The notes beneath the pieces were generated by a model. It ran no database searches. It saw nothing but the letters and a program-made list of their open reading frames with translations, and had not been told where the DNA came from. From Bryoerythrophyllum caledonicum (taxonomy: Eukaryota; Streptophyta; Bryopsida; Pottiales; Pottiaceae), in NCBI GenBank assembly GCA_963971425.1, contig OZ020514.1, positions 25,904,602 to 25,968,601 on the forward strand: 64,000 bases of DNA. Reading direction: 5' to 3'. Made by a program: the position numbers and the translations under genes. This document shows, in pieces, positions 23,710 through 34,350 of this stretch (position 1 is the stretch's first letter; every line of letters begins with the position of its first letter).

Positions 23710-25755
23710 CTAAGGAGGTGATCCAACGCTCTTGAATCGAGGACTGGTACTCCTCGTGGAAGTCTCTGCCCTGGTCTTGCCGGCCCTCCTACGCGGTGGG
23801 GTAGTAGCTGCCGGAATGTCCTGTGATCCGGCTCTGGATGTTGGAACCTGTGATGCTGCCGGTGGAGCTGGCTCGGAAGCGAAATCTACCACAATGGTCT
23901 TCGAAGCTTCAGCGAAGCCTTGAAACTGGGCTCCGGGACTGGGGGGATCGGTTGCCAAACGCCTCGCAAGCGGGGGAGTGGACTTTCGGCGGCTTGATGA
24001 AGGAGGAGTCGGTTGCGGTCTTAGGGGAGAAGGGGTTTCGTTCTGACTTACCTCTGGAAGTAAATCTGTCCAGTGCTTTCCGGTACCGGTGTTTAGATTG
24101 CCGGTAGGACTGCTGCTCCCATGCGTAGTAGGCTCCGGCTGAGTTAAGATCTCCTTCTGGTTCTCGGAAGCCTCCGGGTGTATGCTTGAAGGTCCAGCTT
24201 TGTGTGGGGACGTCCGGATCCGGACCGGAAATGCTAAGTCCTCCGGTGCTTGGGTGCTCCGGTTCTCTGGTCCTTCCGGGGTGATGTTAGCTACCAACTC
24301 CTGCATGCGAATCCATGTCTTCTCCATCTTCTTGCCGTGATCGTGCAGGAAGCGTATAATCTGCACCCGGTTTAGCTTGCCCTCCTGCTCCAGCTGACCT
24401 GTAAAAAGCAGACTTCGGTTGACCGTGTCAACCGGAAATGCCAGTGCTTCACGTACCTCGTTCAAGGCTTGGGCAGATGCGTTTGCTCAATCTTGGGCCT
24501 CCTTCAACTTCTTCCGAGACTTTGTGAATGCCGTATATGCCTCGTCGCACTAGGCCACGATTTGATCTCGACTCCGGATGATAGTAGCCTGTTGGATCTC
24601 CAAGGCTTGGAGTCGGAGCGTGTTCTTCTGTAGTTCTTGGATCGCTGTCGGTATCTCCACGACCCTCTCCACCTCCAGCTCCCGCCGGATGCCATCCAAG
24701 ACTTCTCGTAATCGTGCTTCGGATTGGCACACGATCGCCGCACGCCAACTTGCATGCTGAATGAGCTCTAGTAGGTTGGGCCCGTCGAGCCCAACGAGGT
24801 GCGGGGGCTCCGCCGGAGGAATGTGACCTTCACGTGGAGCTTGCCTGGGGTCTTGCGGAGGTTGCCCACCCGTTGGCTGAATCGATGTAGATGGTCCCGG
24901 TGTCGACTCTCTTGGTACGGATCGGCTCCGCTTCCGGGGTTGGGGAATAGCCTCGGGCAAGGAAGCTTCCGCATCTTCCATGGTCTCGTTGTCGTCTACT
25001 GGTTCCGGACCACCATAGTTCTGGATCTCTAGCAGCAGCTTGTATGCATCTTGCTCGTCCGGGGTAAGCACATCGTGTTGCGCGTAGAGGTGAGTGAGGT
25101 ACGAGGGAAGAGGGGTGCCGGCCCTCTTTGACTTCTGGAGCCCTCTCACCATCCGGTTGACCATCTCGCTCATAAACGAGGCCCAATCTACACTAAACTT
25201 CTCCCTCATCGAACCTAGAATTGTGGTGGCCCATTTAGACACCACCCGTTTGGGTTTTCCCGGGTGAAAGATTGGGTTCAAGAACCTTACCACAATCTGG
25301 GCGTCCTGATGTCGGTGGTCGTCGGTACTGTAGCCTTCCTTGGGGTCGGCTTGCTTCGTGAACTCGTCCCCGAGGATGTCATCGTTCCGCTCTGCTGTCT
25401 TGATGGTTCCGCTACCGAAAGAGTAGGTATGCTGCCACTCCGGAATACCCCATGTCTCGGGGTGAGCTCGTATGGTGCTGTCGTACTGGTTGTCCGGTGC
25501 ACCGAGTAGCTCCACCACCAGCTTCGCCTCCTTCGCTCTCCACGCAACGTCAAGCAGCCCGCGGCAGCCCATGTTGGTGAGGTAATGTTCGAGGACGGCC
25601 TTCTCCTCCGGATCTGTCGGTATGATTGGTACCACCCGCTGTACTACTGGCTGGATCGTCGTACCTCGGGTAGTCCGAGAAGGTTCGCCTTCCGCCATGT
25701 CTACAAAAACTCTCACAGTCTCTCCGGTTTCACCTGCACGCACTGTCCTTACCAC
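23710..25755 (-). pseudogene. T copy a gag-like protein, about 680 codons, two internal stops
   Basis: I do not recognise this protein with certainty. It starts near 25755 (MVRTVRAGE...). The first 400 codons hold a conserved region (ETWGIPEWQHTYSFGSG, FLNPIFHPGKPKRVV, VDWASFMSEMVNRMVRG, LPSYLTHLYAQHDVL) reminiscent of the 'putative plant transposon protein' domain found in many plant retroelement gag-like ORFs. A basic stretch PRKRSRSVPRES follows, then a Leu/Glu-rich, probably coiled-coil segment and a Pro/Ser/Thr-rich tail. A TAG near 24547 and a TGA near 24487 interrupt it before the conserved FPVDTVNRSLLFTGQLE. Copies c and d have the same order. Structural (capsid-like) function is inferred only. 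Confidence 0.6.
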
Positions 25756-26204
25756 ACACCCTCACAAGTGGAAATACTTTCGTCCTAATGCAATCACGAA
25801 AGTAGAGAACAAGGGAGAAGAGCAACCCAAGAAGTGAGGGAAGCCAAATTTAGCTTCTTGCTTTTATACTTTCGGCGGTGTTCGGAGGGCCGTTATGGTC
25901 ATGATGGCGGTTCTGGCTCGTGACCGGTTCCGGATCCAGGTGCCTTCCGGCTCTGGTTTACTTCCGGTTCCGGATGCTTCCGGCAGCTTCCGGATGTGAG
26001 TGTTTTCTTCGGTTCCGGATCCCTTGAATTTATGGTAATTCCTAAGCGCTTTTAAGGATCTTGGGTACCCCTAGGTTGTCTTATTTCTTATTTATCTATT
26101 CTATGGTTCAAACCTATCATTCTAACATTCTAACACTAATTTTTTTTTGTTTTTGCCGGATTTTTAGGTTAACTTCCGGAACCTTGTGGGAACGGATTCC
26201 CACA

Positions 26205-26695
26205 GTCATGATGTTGTGATCTCCCTGGTCGTGTTCCTCCTCTTCTCTCGGTCGTGATGCTGTGATCTTCTTCTCGTATTCGTCCTCTTCTGTCGATCGT
26301 GTTGCTGAGAGCTTTCTCTTTGTGTTTGTCCTCTTCTCTCGGTCGTGTGCTGTGATCTTCTTCTCTTGTTCGTCCTCTTCTCTCGGTCGTGATGCTATGA
26401 TCTCCCTCTTTGTGTTTGTCCTCTTGGTTGTGATGCTCTGGTTGTCCTCTTCGTGTTTGTCCTCTTCTCTCGGTCGTGTGCTGTGATCTTCCTCTTTGTG
26501 TTCCTCCTCTTCTCTCGGTCGTGATGCTGTGATCGGCCTCATTCTTTTTTCCTTCTCCTCACCATCATTCTTCCATCTTCTCCTATTTTTTTTCATGGGC
26601 TAATCCAATTGGATAACCCATTTCTACTACTTGTTGACCTTAGTGGACATGATGCGTGGCCCATTCGTCACCGTGAGCCGTTTTTGCGGCTCACA
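26205..26695 (-). repeat. G2 LTR C, right part
   Basis: After the duplicated GTCAT, array C continues to about 26535, then jumps directly into the sequence CTCATTCTTTTTTCCTTCTCC found much further along in LTRs A and B, so roughly 500 bp of post-array LTR has been deleted. It ends with the hairpin and GGCTCACA at 26688-26695. Confidence 0.85.
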
Positions 26696-27080
26696 CTTGT
26701 CCTCCGAACTCCTCCGCCAGGAACTCGTCTCGCCGTACCACCACCTTGGTGTGGCCGGCTCGGAAGTCGTATGCCTGAGTCCATTCCGGAACTCCCCAGA
26801 GCTCCGGCTGGGCTTGCATCAATCCCTTGTACTTCTCGGCCACAGTGCCTATAAGCTTCCGGACATAGACCTCCTCCCGGATGCCCCAAGCGACTTTAAG
26901 CAACCTTTCGCAGCCCATCGTCTTCAGGCCTTCCTTCGGCAGGTTGTAATCGTCTGGGTGTGCTGGGATATCCGCAATAACCTGTGTCAAGGGAGGGAGC
27001 GCCACGGCCGGTTCTTCGTCTTTCCGTCCACGGCCATCTCTATCCGTTCTCTTCTTCTTTGCCATAGGGACCGTCTTCAT
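26696..27080 (-). pseudogene. T copy b gag-like protein, N-terminal 128 codons
   Basis: The start MKTVPMAKKKRTDRDGRG is nearly the same as copy d's start at 44314. Next come VAWGIREEVYVRKLIG, PELWGVPEWTQAYDFRAG and DEFLAEEFGG. The frame runs into the G2 LTR edge. An unknown gag-like protein, as in copies a, c and d; the very basic N-terminus might bind RNA or act as a nuclear signal, but that is inference. Confidence 0.6.
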
Positions 27081-27605
27081 GAGTCTTGCCTACTTCCTCA
27101 CAGTCTCTCAACGTTGTGCCTACACGCACCAACCTCAATAAAACTCTCTCTAATGGACGCACGTCCGTTCTAACCGTCTTAACCCTAACGGCCACTCATT
27201 TAGAAAACCGCAAGAGTGAGAGAGAAAGAAAGAGAGAGAGAGTGACAGCGCGCTAGAGCGGAGCCTCAATACGCGAAGAAGAAACGAAAAGAAAGAGTTT
27301 CCCCTCGAGCCACGGCCTTTAGTAGTCTGGCCGTTAGTACGGCTGATGATGACAGTTGATGGTGACAGCTCTAAATGACGGTTCCGGATGACAGACTGTC
27401 CTGAAATTCTGTTAACTACTCCGGCTCTGCTTTTTGCAATTTTAGGCTCATTTAGGGTTTGCTGCCGGATCCATCCGTCTGTATTCTTACATGAAGACTA
27501 TAGGCTGTATTCTAGCACAAACTATCATAACTATTTAACTAATTTTTTTGCTTTTGCCAGATTTTAAGGTTAACTTCCGGCATCATGTGGGAACAGAGTC
27601 CCACT
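26696..27605 (-). mobile_element. T-family element, copy b, 5' portion
   Basis: This holds the 5' end (AGTGGGACTCTGTTCCCACA, 27586-27605 on the minus strand), a leader with a GA-rich microsatellite (about 27210-27243), and the start of the gag-like ORF (27080). It is cut at 26696 by the G2 LTR C terminus, so G2 inserted into this copy; the rest should lie left of the G2 nest, outside the window. The left end of copy c begins directly at 27606. Confidence 0.75.
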
Positions 27606-27619
27606 ATAAGCAGGAAGTT

Positions 27620-28960
27620 TCGGCGGATTCAGAGTCGGAGACGTAGTCCCCACTCATCGTCAGGAGATCCCGAAAGCGGAGTCGATCAGTTCAGAAGACA
27701 TCGGAAGCCGCCGGTCCAAGCGGCCTCCGATAGAGATGGAGACTCAGAGCCTGACCGAGGCACCACCATTCAAAGCAACAACATACGAACGTTTCACTTC
27801 CGGAGGAGAGCCCGGACGAGACTTTGCCCCAACCATAATCGGTGACATTCCGGTGGACGTTACGGAGCTCTGTCGGCATATAGTCTGGCAGACCAAGATC
27901 CAAGAAGAAGAGATCCAGGCACGGACAGCCATGATCATGGCTATCATAGAAGAAGTGGGAATAGAGAACTCCGATAACCTCCTTCCGCGACTCACGCAGC
28001 TGAAGGCCAAGGAGGGCTCGATCCAGAAGTTGGAGTAGGAGAACGCCAACTTCACCCATACCAACATCCGGCTCTGGAAGCGAGTAGAGTAGGCGAAGGT
28101 TGCGCGAGATGTGGCCTAGCAAGCAAAAGCCAAGGCGGAAGCAAAGGTCCGGACCACCATCTACGCCTTGACAGAGGTTTGCGCCGCCCTCAATTTTCCG
28201 TGAGACACCGTCAACCGGGCCCTCCTCTACACTGACAGCCTAGAGAAGAATGAGAAGCTGAACATGGGGCAGATCATCCGGTTCCTCCTAGATCAGAGTC
28301 GAAAGATGGAGGAGACTTGGAGCAAGATGCAGGAGCTGGTGAAGAACCTAACCCTTGCACCCTTAAAGACACCTGCAGCTCCGATTTCAGAGACAACACT
28401 TGAGACACCGGCTACAGTAGGGCCACCCGGAACTCCATCCAAATGTGTAGCCAAATCTCCATCCAGACTTGAAGTTGGAACACCCAAGACACCGGCTGAA
28501 GGCTTCAATGACCTCGTAGGGACATCGGTTTTTGCCTCTCCCATGAGTTGGAATGGGGTGCACTTTCTGAGCTCAGAGAGCATGCAGAAGTGGCAGGATA
28601 CCTTGCGGGAGATCCCTCACAGGTATCTCCTTTGCCCTTCTGGATTCAGTCAGAGTCTCCCTCTCCAATTCAACCAAAGACGACCCCTGCCCTCCGAAGC
28701 CCAACAGCAACTGCCATGGATGTCAACCCTGGTAGAAGCTTCCGCGACCTACCTGATCTTCGAGTTTGGCCAACTGCTACATTGGCCTCACACCAGGAGT
28801 AGAGGATCCAGAAACACCTTTTGGACCGAAGGAGCAAGCACCCAAATCTGCACCGGAGCCACCAGCTGTTATTCCGGCACAGCCGGAAGCTAGCAGAGCA
28901 GCAGCAGAGGTAACCCCTACGCGTCGGAGTAGTAGGAAAAATAATCACGTTATTCCGTAG
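27620..28960 (+). pseudogene. T copy c gag-like protein, C-terminal two thirds, degraded
   Basis: A basic RKRSRSV segment comes first, then at 27736 a frame rich in Glu/Ala (EIQARTAMIMAIIEEVGIE), probably coiled coil. It is broken by TAG at 28036, 28090 and 28117 and TGA at 28201. It resumes with DTVNRALLYTDSLEKNEKLN...IIRFLLDQSRKMEETW, which aligns with copy a (DTVNRSLLF...IIRFLHDHGKKMEKTW). The last part shifts frame, ending VEDPETPFGPKEQAP...RRSSRKNNHVIP at 28960. The stop at 28201 replaces the residue before DTVNR and fits CGA to TGA. Confidence 0.6.
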
Positions 28961-29814
28961 TTACGCCCTCTAAGTCTTCTCGGTTTAGTAGCGATTAACG
29001 ATGGGGCTCATGGTTGCACCTGGCTATCAAACCATAGGCTAAAGAAAACCCTAAAAACTCAATTTTTAGTTAGATCCGAGAAAATCGGACCTTAGATCCA
29101 AAAATTCCGGATCTCAGTTTTGAATTCTGGGTTTCTAGGGATAAGATCCTTTTTACTTTTAGGATAGGATTTCCCGGATTTCCAGCAGATAGGGTAGGAT
29201 TTAAGATTGAAGAGTTTAGTTAGTACTTGATAGATGAGCATTAGTCGGCTCATGGTCTTGTTTTCTCTCATGAAGAGTATTTTTGATCTATCAAACTTCC
29301 TCTTCTTGAATTTGTGGTGATTGAGTCTCCTTTTGCTGTGAGGGAACGGATCCATTGTGGTTGATTTATGGTGATTTAAGTTCTTATGTGTGAGTGTCGC
29401 GGGTTGCATCTAGTACGACCGGTTGGGGCTTGCTTTAGGAGATCACCAGGAAGAGCTATAGGAGAGGTTAGGTAGAGTCTGACGATCCACATGGACCGGA
29501 AGTAGCCAGGAGGGGAAAAGAGTGTACTGTAGGGGCGGGCCTGGTAGCTCCTAGGCCACGAGATATTCGTGTGAATCTAGATTTCGGTTGCAACCGGAAT
29601 TTTCCCTTACAATAAAGGAAAAAGCCTGAGGTGTATGTCTAGAAGGAAGTCTATTTACAAACCTGCAACACTCATCCCTAGAACCACTTAGTATCAACCG
29701 GAATGTTGTATTCCGGATCAACCTCTGTGTGACCGCATCTTGAAGGCCATCCGGATGATGTGAGAGTGTGAGTCTAGCGGCAACAAATCAACTGCCGATT
29801 AGCGGAGCAGGGAG
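28961..29814 (+). other. T copy c 3' non-coding tract
   Basis: No coding signal. The block GCGATTAACGATGGGGC near 28991 is shared with copies a and d in the same relative place. Inverted CCAGGA/TCCTGG-type pieces are present but decayed. Confidence 0.65.
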
Positions 29815-29930
29815 AGTGGGTATCCAGCCACTATAAGTTTCGGGGCAGTGGGTGTCTAGCCACTTTAAGTCACAAGACAGTGGGGAATCCGGCCACTTAC
29901 ACAAAACATGATCAGTGGCACCCGGCCACT
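29815..29930 (+). other. Four-hairpin cluster in T copy c
   Basis: Four hairpins with perfect AGTGG/CCACT arms at 29815-29832, 29847-29864, 29879-29897 and 29914-29930, with loops of 8, 8, 9 and 7 nt. The loops of the first three share TCYRG next to the 3' arm. This is the best-preserved copy of the cluster. Confidence 0.8.
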
Positions 29931-30219
29931 CGTTTAAAAACTCCAGAAGAAACTCCGTCTAAAGCTATCCGGCGTCCGGAAGGATCTAAAAGCTGAAAGA
30001 AGGAACATCCAAAATCCGGAAGGATCCGGATGAATAGATCAAGGGATGAATAGATAAGCTAACCAATAGATAATAGTGTAGTAGTTAGTTAGTTGTACTT
30101 ATCATTTAAGAAAGAATCAATAGGTCTCTGTGGGAACGAATTTAGAGCGGATACTTTGGGTACATTTAGCTACAACTAAAGTGTTATCTGGAGGAATACT
30201 CACTCTACGAACTGCAACA

Positions 30220-31260
30220 AGTAGCAAGGGTGTCTAGTCTAAGGCTTGCTACTTGACCCGGAGTGCCTCATAGAAATAATGGACTAGGTTCAGGTTAGCG
30301 TGGGTAGTGGACTTTTTCAAACAGAAGACCTCCAGGTGTGTCCTGACCCGAGGCTGGTTATGCTCCTGGAATCCGGATACTCGGACTCTATCTTGTTGAA
30401 AATCTTTGTTGTCTAGGGAGAACCTCCTCGCAATGTTGGAATTCTGCTCCTCATCATCCTTGTAGGACTTGAGCTGCCTAGAACCTGTCAACCCAAACAC
30501 CTCCTAGATAACCTCCGAAGACAACACTACTTCCTACCCTCTAATCCTGACCAAAATAGAAACTAAAGCTACTCTTGACTTGTTCTTCGGCGGGAGCATC
30601 CCAGTAATAAACTCGTCCACCAAGGTCAGGCGGAGTTCCGACCAAGTATACTCATACAATACCCCCAGCCCAACAGCTCCAATCCACTTGTCATCTCTAG
30701 TCTGCCTCCAAGGCTCCTAGTGAGCCCAAGGTGTGAAGGTCCAGGTGATAGTCGGCTCCTCCGTGGTCAATCTCCGTGCTCCGTATGGGTGGTCTCGAGT
30801 GTACTTCTTGGCAAACCTCTACTCAGTTGGTGTAGATTCCTCCACCGTGCCTAGAGTTGTGACACCGGATTGGTGTCCGGGCCCAACTAGTGTTGCAGCC
30901 TCTATTGACGACAACATGATGACCCGGATTGGAGTCTGCTTGGTGACCCAGAGGTGGCGCATCATCTGAAATCCTCTAGCCTCGCTATCAAGTGTGTTGC
31001 CATCAGTCTGGAAGAGGAGGATATTACTTCCGGGCTAAGAAGCCGCCAGTCCACTAGGTGGGGTGATCAGTTCTGGTGGGGCGCCACGCCCGAGTGCAAC
31101 AATATCCAGAGACTCCGGCCGGAGTGTGGCTGGGCTCTCCTCGAGTGGTTGAATCAATGGTTCTCGGAGACAGTTGTTCGGTAGTGGAGGTGTCTCCCTC
31201 GTAGCTTCTGTCGTGGCCATCAACTCGAACTCTAGCTTGATCCCGTGCTTCTTGGGCGTG
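30220..31260 (-). pseudogene. Gag-like retroelement remnant
   Basis: The minus-strand reading is open in one sense with scattered stops. It has KLEFELMATTEATRETPP at the right, GVLYEYTWSELRLTLVDEFITGMLPPKNKSRVALV in the middle and QPRVRTHLEVFCLKKSTTHANLNLVHYFYEALRV at the left, before copy c. I do not recognise it firmly. The layout resembles the capsid-like region of plant retroelement gag proteins and it could be the 5' part of another element downstream of G3. No zinc knuckle, RT or integrase is visible here. Confidence 0.45.
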
Positions 31261-31775
31261 GGCCTATTAAATGCCGCATTTTTTAGGTTAGAATCTTATA
31301 TGCAGTCCTGGAGAATTTGTGCCGGCTTACCTAGCCAGTGTTCTCATGTTTCCAGCCTAGCCCTGTGATACAACTGATCCTTCTTCCTAAAGCAAGTTAC
31401 TGGTTCTCCCTCTAACCAGCCCCAAATACTTTGATATGTAAGACTGGGTTTCCACAACCGAGGTGGTCCAGGCTCCTCGAGTTGATTAACCGGTTGTTTA
31501 TCCTGACTATTGCTGGAAATCCTAATTTGATTTGGAATTGAAAATTTTGTTCCCTCATCTATTAGGCTCGTATATTCTCCCAAATCTCACTTAAAGCTTA
31601 ACAGAATTTGGGAAAAATCAATCGGTTGACCTGAGGTTGTAGAGTCTTCCTTCCAGTAGTGTTGTTCGTAGCAAGTCGGGCTGGAACTCGGGCCGCTACT
31701 TTTGATCTTCTCTTGCTACTGGAGTGCCTACGGCATCTTGCCTACGGCAAACTCCTCCCCAACACATTGGGCGTC
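31261..31775 (-). other. Possible extension of gag-like remnant; otherwise no gene
   Basis: A short minus-strand frame (31583-31344) gives LWKPSLTYQSIWGWLEGEPVTCF and may be upstream coding of the same remnant. Nothing else is recognisable. Confidence 0.3.
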
Positions 31776-32090
31776 GCCGTAGTGCCTCCGTGCCCGCACC
31801 TTTGGCAGCACCTAATGTGCCGCTATGACCGCCTCCATAGCGCCTCCGTGCCCGCACCTTTGGCAGCACCTAATGTGCCGCTATGACCGCCTCTATAGCG
31901 CCTCCGGTGTCCCCGCACTGCCTCCGCAGCTGAACCGTTGGCGTCGCCTGAAGCGCGGCTGTGATTGCCTTTGCAGCACCTCCGGCGTCCCCGTAGCGCC
32001 TCCACATTTGAACCTCCGGCGTTGCCTGATGTGCTGCTGTGACCGCCTCTGTAGGACCTCTGGCGTCCCTGGAGCGCCTCCGCATGCCTG
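31776..32090. repeat. GC-rich tandem repeat, 58-bp and 78-bp units
   Basis: Two nearly exact 58-bp units (GCCTCCGTGCCCGCACCTTT...CTATGACCGCCTC) are followed by about three diverged 78-bp units. On the minus strand each 78-bp unit encodes a 26-residue repeat (CGGAxGTPEVLQRxSQ...). Long frames on both strands across this block follow from the repeat and base composition. Confidence 0.8.
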
Positions 32091-32922
32091 TTGTGCTTTC
32101 GGCACCTCCACTTTCGGCGTCTCGCCCGACTTTGTCTGTGCCTCCGCCGCCGCAAATCCTTCCACAACACCTCCAACGTGTTCCTTCGCCGTTGTCTGTT
32201 TCACCTTCGTCGTACTTAGCTTCTCTGCCGCAGTCTCTTTGGCGTCGTTAGTGTCCGACGCTCTGCCCATGCCCACCACGCTTTCGACTTGTGCAACAAA
32301 CTCTTTCGCCGCCGCAAACGCTAAGGCACCTCTAAAAAGCCTAAGGCGCAAACCCTACGCGGCCCATCCATTTAGCACCTCTCCCACCACATCCCTCTAT
32401 CGAATTCTTGAAACCCTAAGATATTCTAAATTATGAATATTTTTGCCATTGCCAGGGCTTCTATTTCAACGCACCCCCTCTCCAAAAGCACCACTCAAAA
32501 AGAAGGGACACACTCTCCACATGTGGTGTTGGGGTTTCATCACCGCTCGATTTCATTCATCTCGGGTGGATGAAAAGCTGAAATTTTTGTTCCTTGCTTT
32601 GCTTTTCTACAATTCTTTCTGTTTTTTTTTTTTCTAGAGCTTTTCTTTCTCCTGCATTTTCTAGCAGATTTTCCTTTTCTACGGCTTTTTCCTTTTTTTT
32701 TGTTGTGACTTTTTCCCGTTCTTCTATTTTTTTTTCTCCGTTTTCCTCTAGGCTCGCTATCCTGCTGATCCTTTCTATCTACCTTTCCTACTATTTTCTT
32801 TTGTATTTTTCCTTCTAATGAGTTTGTCTCTTGATCTTCCCGCTTTCGGCCATCTCGTGCCTCCTGGTCCAGCTCTGCCTCTATGTGATTAGGCTGGGTT
32901 TTACCCATGTTACCTTGTAGCT
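32091..32922. other. No gene; low-complexity tract
   Basis: The left half is GC-rich and continues the composition of the repeat. From about 32590 it is strongly pyrimidine-rich on the plus strand (T and C runs). The minus-strand frame 32968-32540 is only a Lys/Arg string from this composition. It could hold the 3' end or LTR of G3, but I could not fix LTR borders because the other LTR is not in the window. Confidence 0.5.
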
Positions 32923-34350
32923 CTAGCCTGGGTTCACATTTGAGGCTAAACCTTGGCCATTGTCCCATTCCATAATCTTCATCCGGTCTCGACCCTCGAC
33001 TGGAATTTGTTCTCTGATCCCGCTCCTCTCCGGGATCTGCTCCCTAGACTGGTTATTCTCTAGGGCCTTCTCTCTGGTTAGACAACAAACTTCGGCTGGT
33101 TCCGGCTCCCAAACCACATCCACAACACTACAATCTAAGGTAAAATCCCAACTTGATTCTTTAATCTCCCGTTCTTCTCCCAACTTGTTACTAACTTTGC
33201 CAGCCGTCGTGTGGTGTTCGGGTTCCGAATTCCGGAGGTCTTGGAGATCTTGCTCCTTGGCGCTCCCGATCTCCACTGTGCAGTCTGGGCTCGCGGCTCG
33301 ACCATCCCCCTTCAACTCCTCAACCAGCCCCCGGGTTGACTCATCCGGGCTGATAGTGATCAGCTGATCCTTTTTATAGAACCGATATGGCTTCAATTTG
33401 TTGATATTAACAAGGATGGGGTTGGGCTCAAACTCGTCGACCGTGACAAGGAGCGCCGTGTTATTGGGTAACCCGTATGGTATCTGGTATGGCCCAAACC
33501 ACCGGCTCTTAAATTTTCCGGCGTTGTCCTTGTGGCCTTTAGGATACCAAATCACATGATTGCCCAACTAGACGTCTTCTTGCTTGTAGTGTTGCTGACT
33601 CCATAACGCTAGGACCAATTGTTTCAGTCCGACCCGATCCTGGGCTGAAGACCAACAACTGTCCACCTCCTCCAAGTCGGCTATCCAGGCTGTCAAGACC
33701 CTGGTCAATTTGTAGTCTGTATGGGCCTTTGTGGGCACTTTGTGGGCACAATATACTCCGTGGGCATAAGTCGGTGCAGCGCGTACACCAGCTGGAACGG
33801 AGTATGCCCTATACAGACCTTGTATGCCATCCGGTATGAAAACAACACGGTCGGTAGGTGCTCATCCCAGTCAATTCGCTAGTCATTCACGAGTTTGGTC
33901 AAAAACTAGCCAATCACCTTGTTCGTGCTATCCGCCAAGCCATTACCCTGGGGATAATATGTGGTGGATGTCTGGTGTTGAAGCGAAAAATGATCCACGA
34001 GGTATTCAATTGCCTCATTAATGAAATGGGTCCTCTGATCACTGACAAGTGTCAACGGACACCCATAGCAAGTCAAAATATGCTCATAGAGAATACGAGC
34101 AGTGAACGCTGCGGAGTTGGTCCTGAGTGCCCGGGCTTCTACTCACTTTGTGGCATAGTCGGTGGCAACTAGGATAAACCTGCAGCTTGATCGGGATGCC
34201 ATTGGCTTGATAGGATCTATAAAATCCAGCCCCCACTTCATGAACGCCTCTACAGGCATGGTTGTCACCAATTGAGCCAGTCCAGTGTTTTTGGTATCCC
34301 ACTGACCCGTTGGCACTTATTACAGGCTCAACAATACTCAAAAACATCCA
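32923..34350 (-). pseudogene. G3 integrase
   Basis: The C-terminal frame 33567-32923 has the GPY-type module (GNHVIWYPKGHKDN, FKSRWFGPYQIPYGLPNNTALL, INKLKPYRFYK). Further right, between 33750 and 34300, the core is recognisable in broken frames: LVSDQRTHFINEAIEYL holds the second catalytic Asp and YYPQGNGLADSTNKVIG lies where the catalytic Glu is expected. Asp is found instead, so the D,D,E triad is altered. Several TAG stops interrupt it. The Glu/Arg-rich tail after the GPY module may be element-specific. Confidence 0.8.

Larger units (their letters stand above)
22393..26204 (-). mobile_element. T-family element, copy a (3812 bp), inserted in LTR C
   Basis: Both ends are defined by a 5-bp target duplication, GTCAT at 22388-22392 and 26205-26209. 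Removing the element restores a normal minisatellite unit. On the minus strand it begins TGTGGGAATCCGTTCCCACA and ends CTACGACA, so it has TG...CA ends like an LTR element. But the 5' and 3' ends are not copies of each other, and the same holds for copies b-d. It contains one long gag-like ORF and a 1.3 kb 3' non-coding tract with a hairpin cluster. No RT or integrase is present, so it must be mobilised in trans if at all. Confidence 0.85.
27606..30219 (+). mobile_element. T-family element, copy c, 5'-truncated in view, plus strand
   Basis: The opposite orientation to copies a, b and d. It begins within the gag-like ORF next to copy b's end and runs to the 3' terminus CTACGAACTGCAACA at 30219, the same end as copy d. 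It carries the four hairpins (29815-29930), the shared GCGATTAACGATGGGGC block (about 28991) and a 3' segment starting TGTGGGAACG (30127). Copy b appears to have inserted into it, with the missing 5' part to the left. Confidence 0.75.

Noticed and set aside
27585-27845. Plus-strand frame beginning in the T copy b terminus
   Set aside because: Starts inside another element's end and is not the conserved T gag frame.
31825-32436. 203-codon plus-strand frame, Cys/Pro/Ala-rich
   Set aside because: Overlaps GC-rich tandem repeats with long frames on both strands; no independent coding evidence.
32540-32968. Lys/Arg-rich minus frame as an RNA-binding protein
   Set aside because: Reflects a pyrimidine-rich low-complexity tract; no domain.
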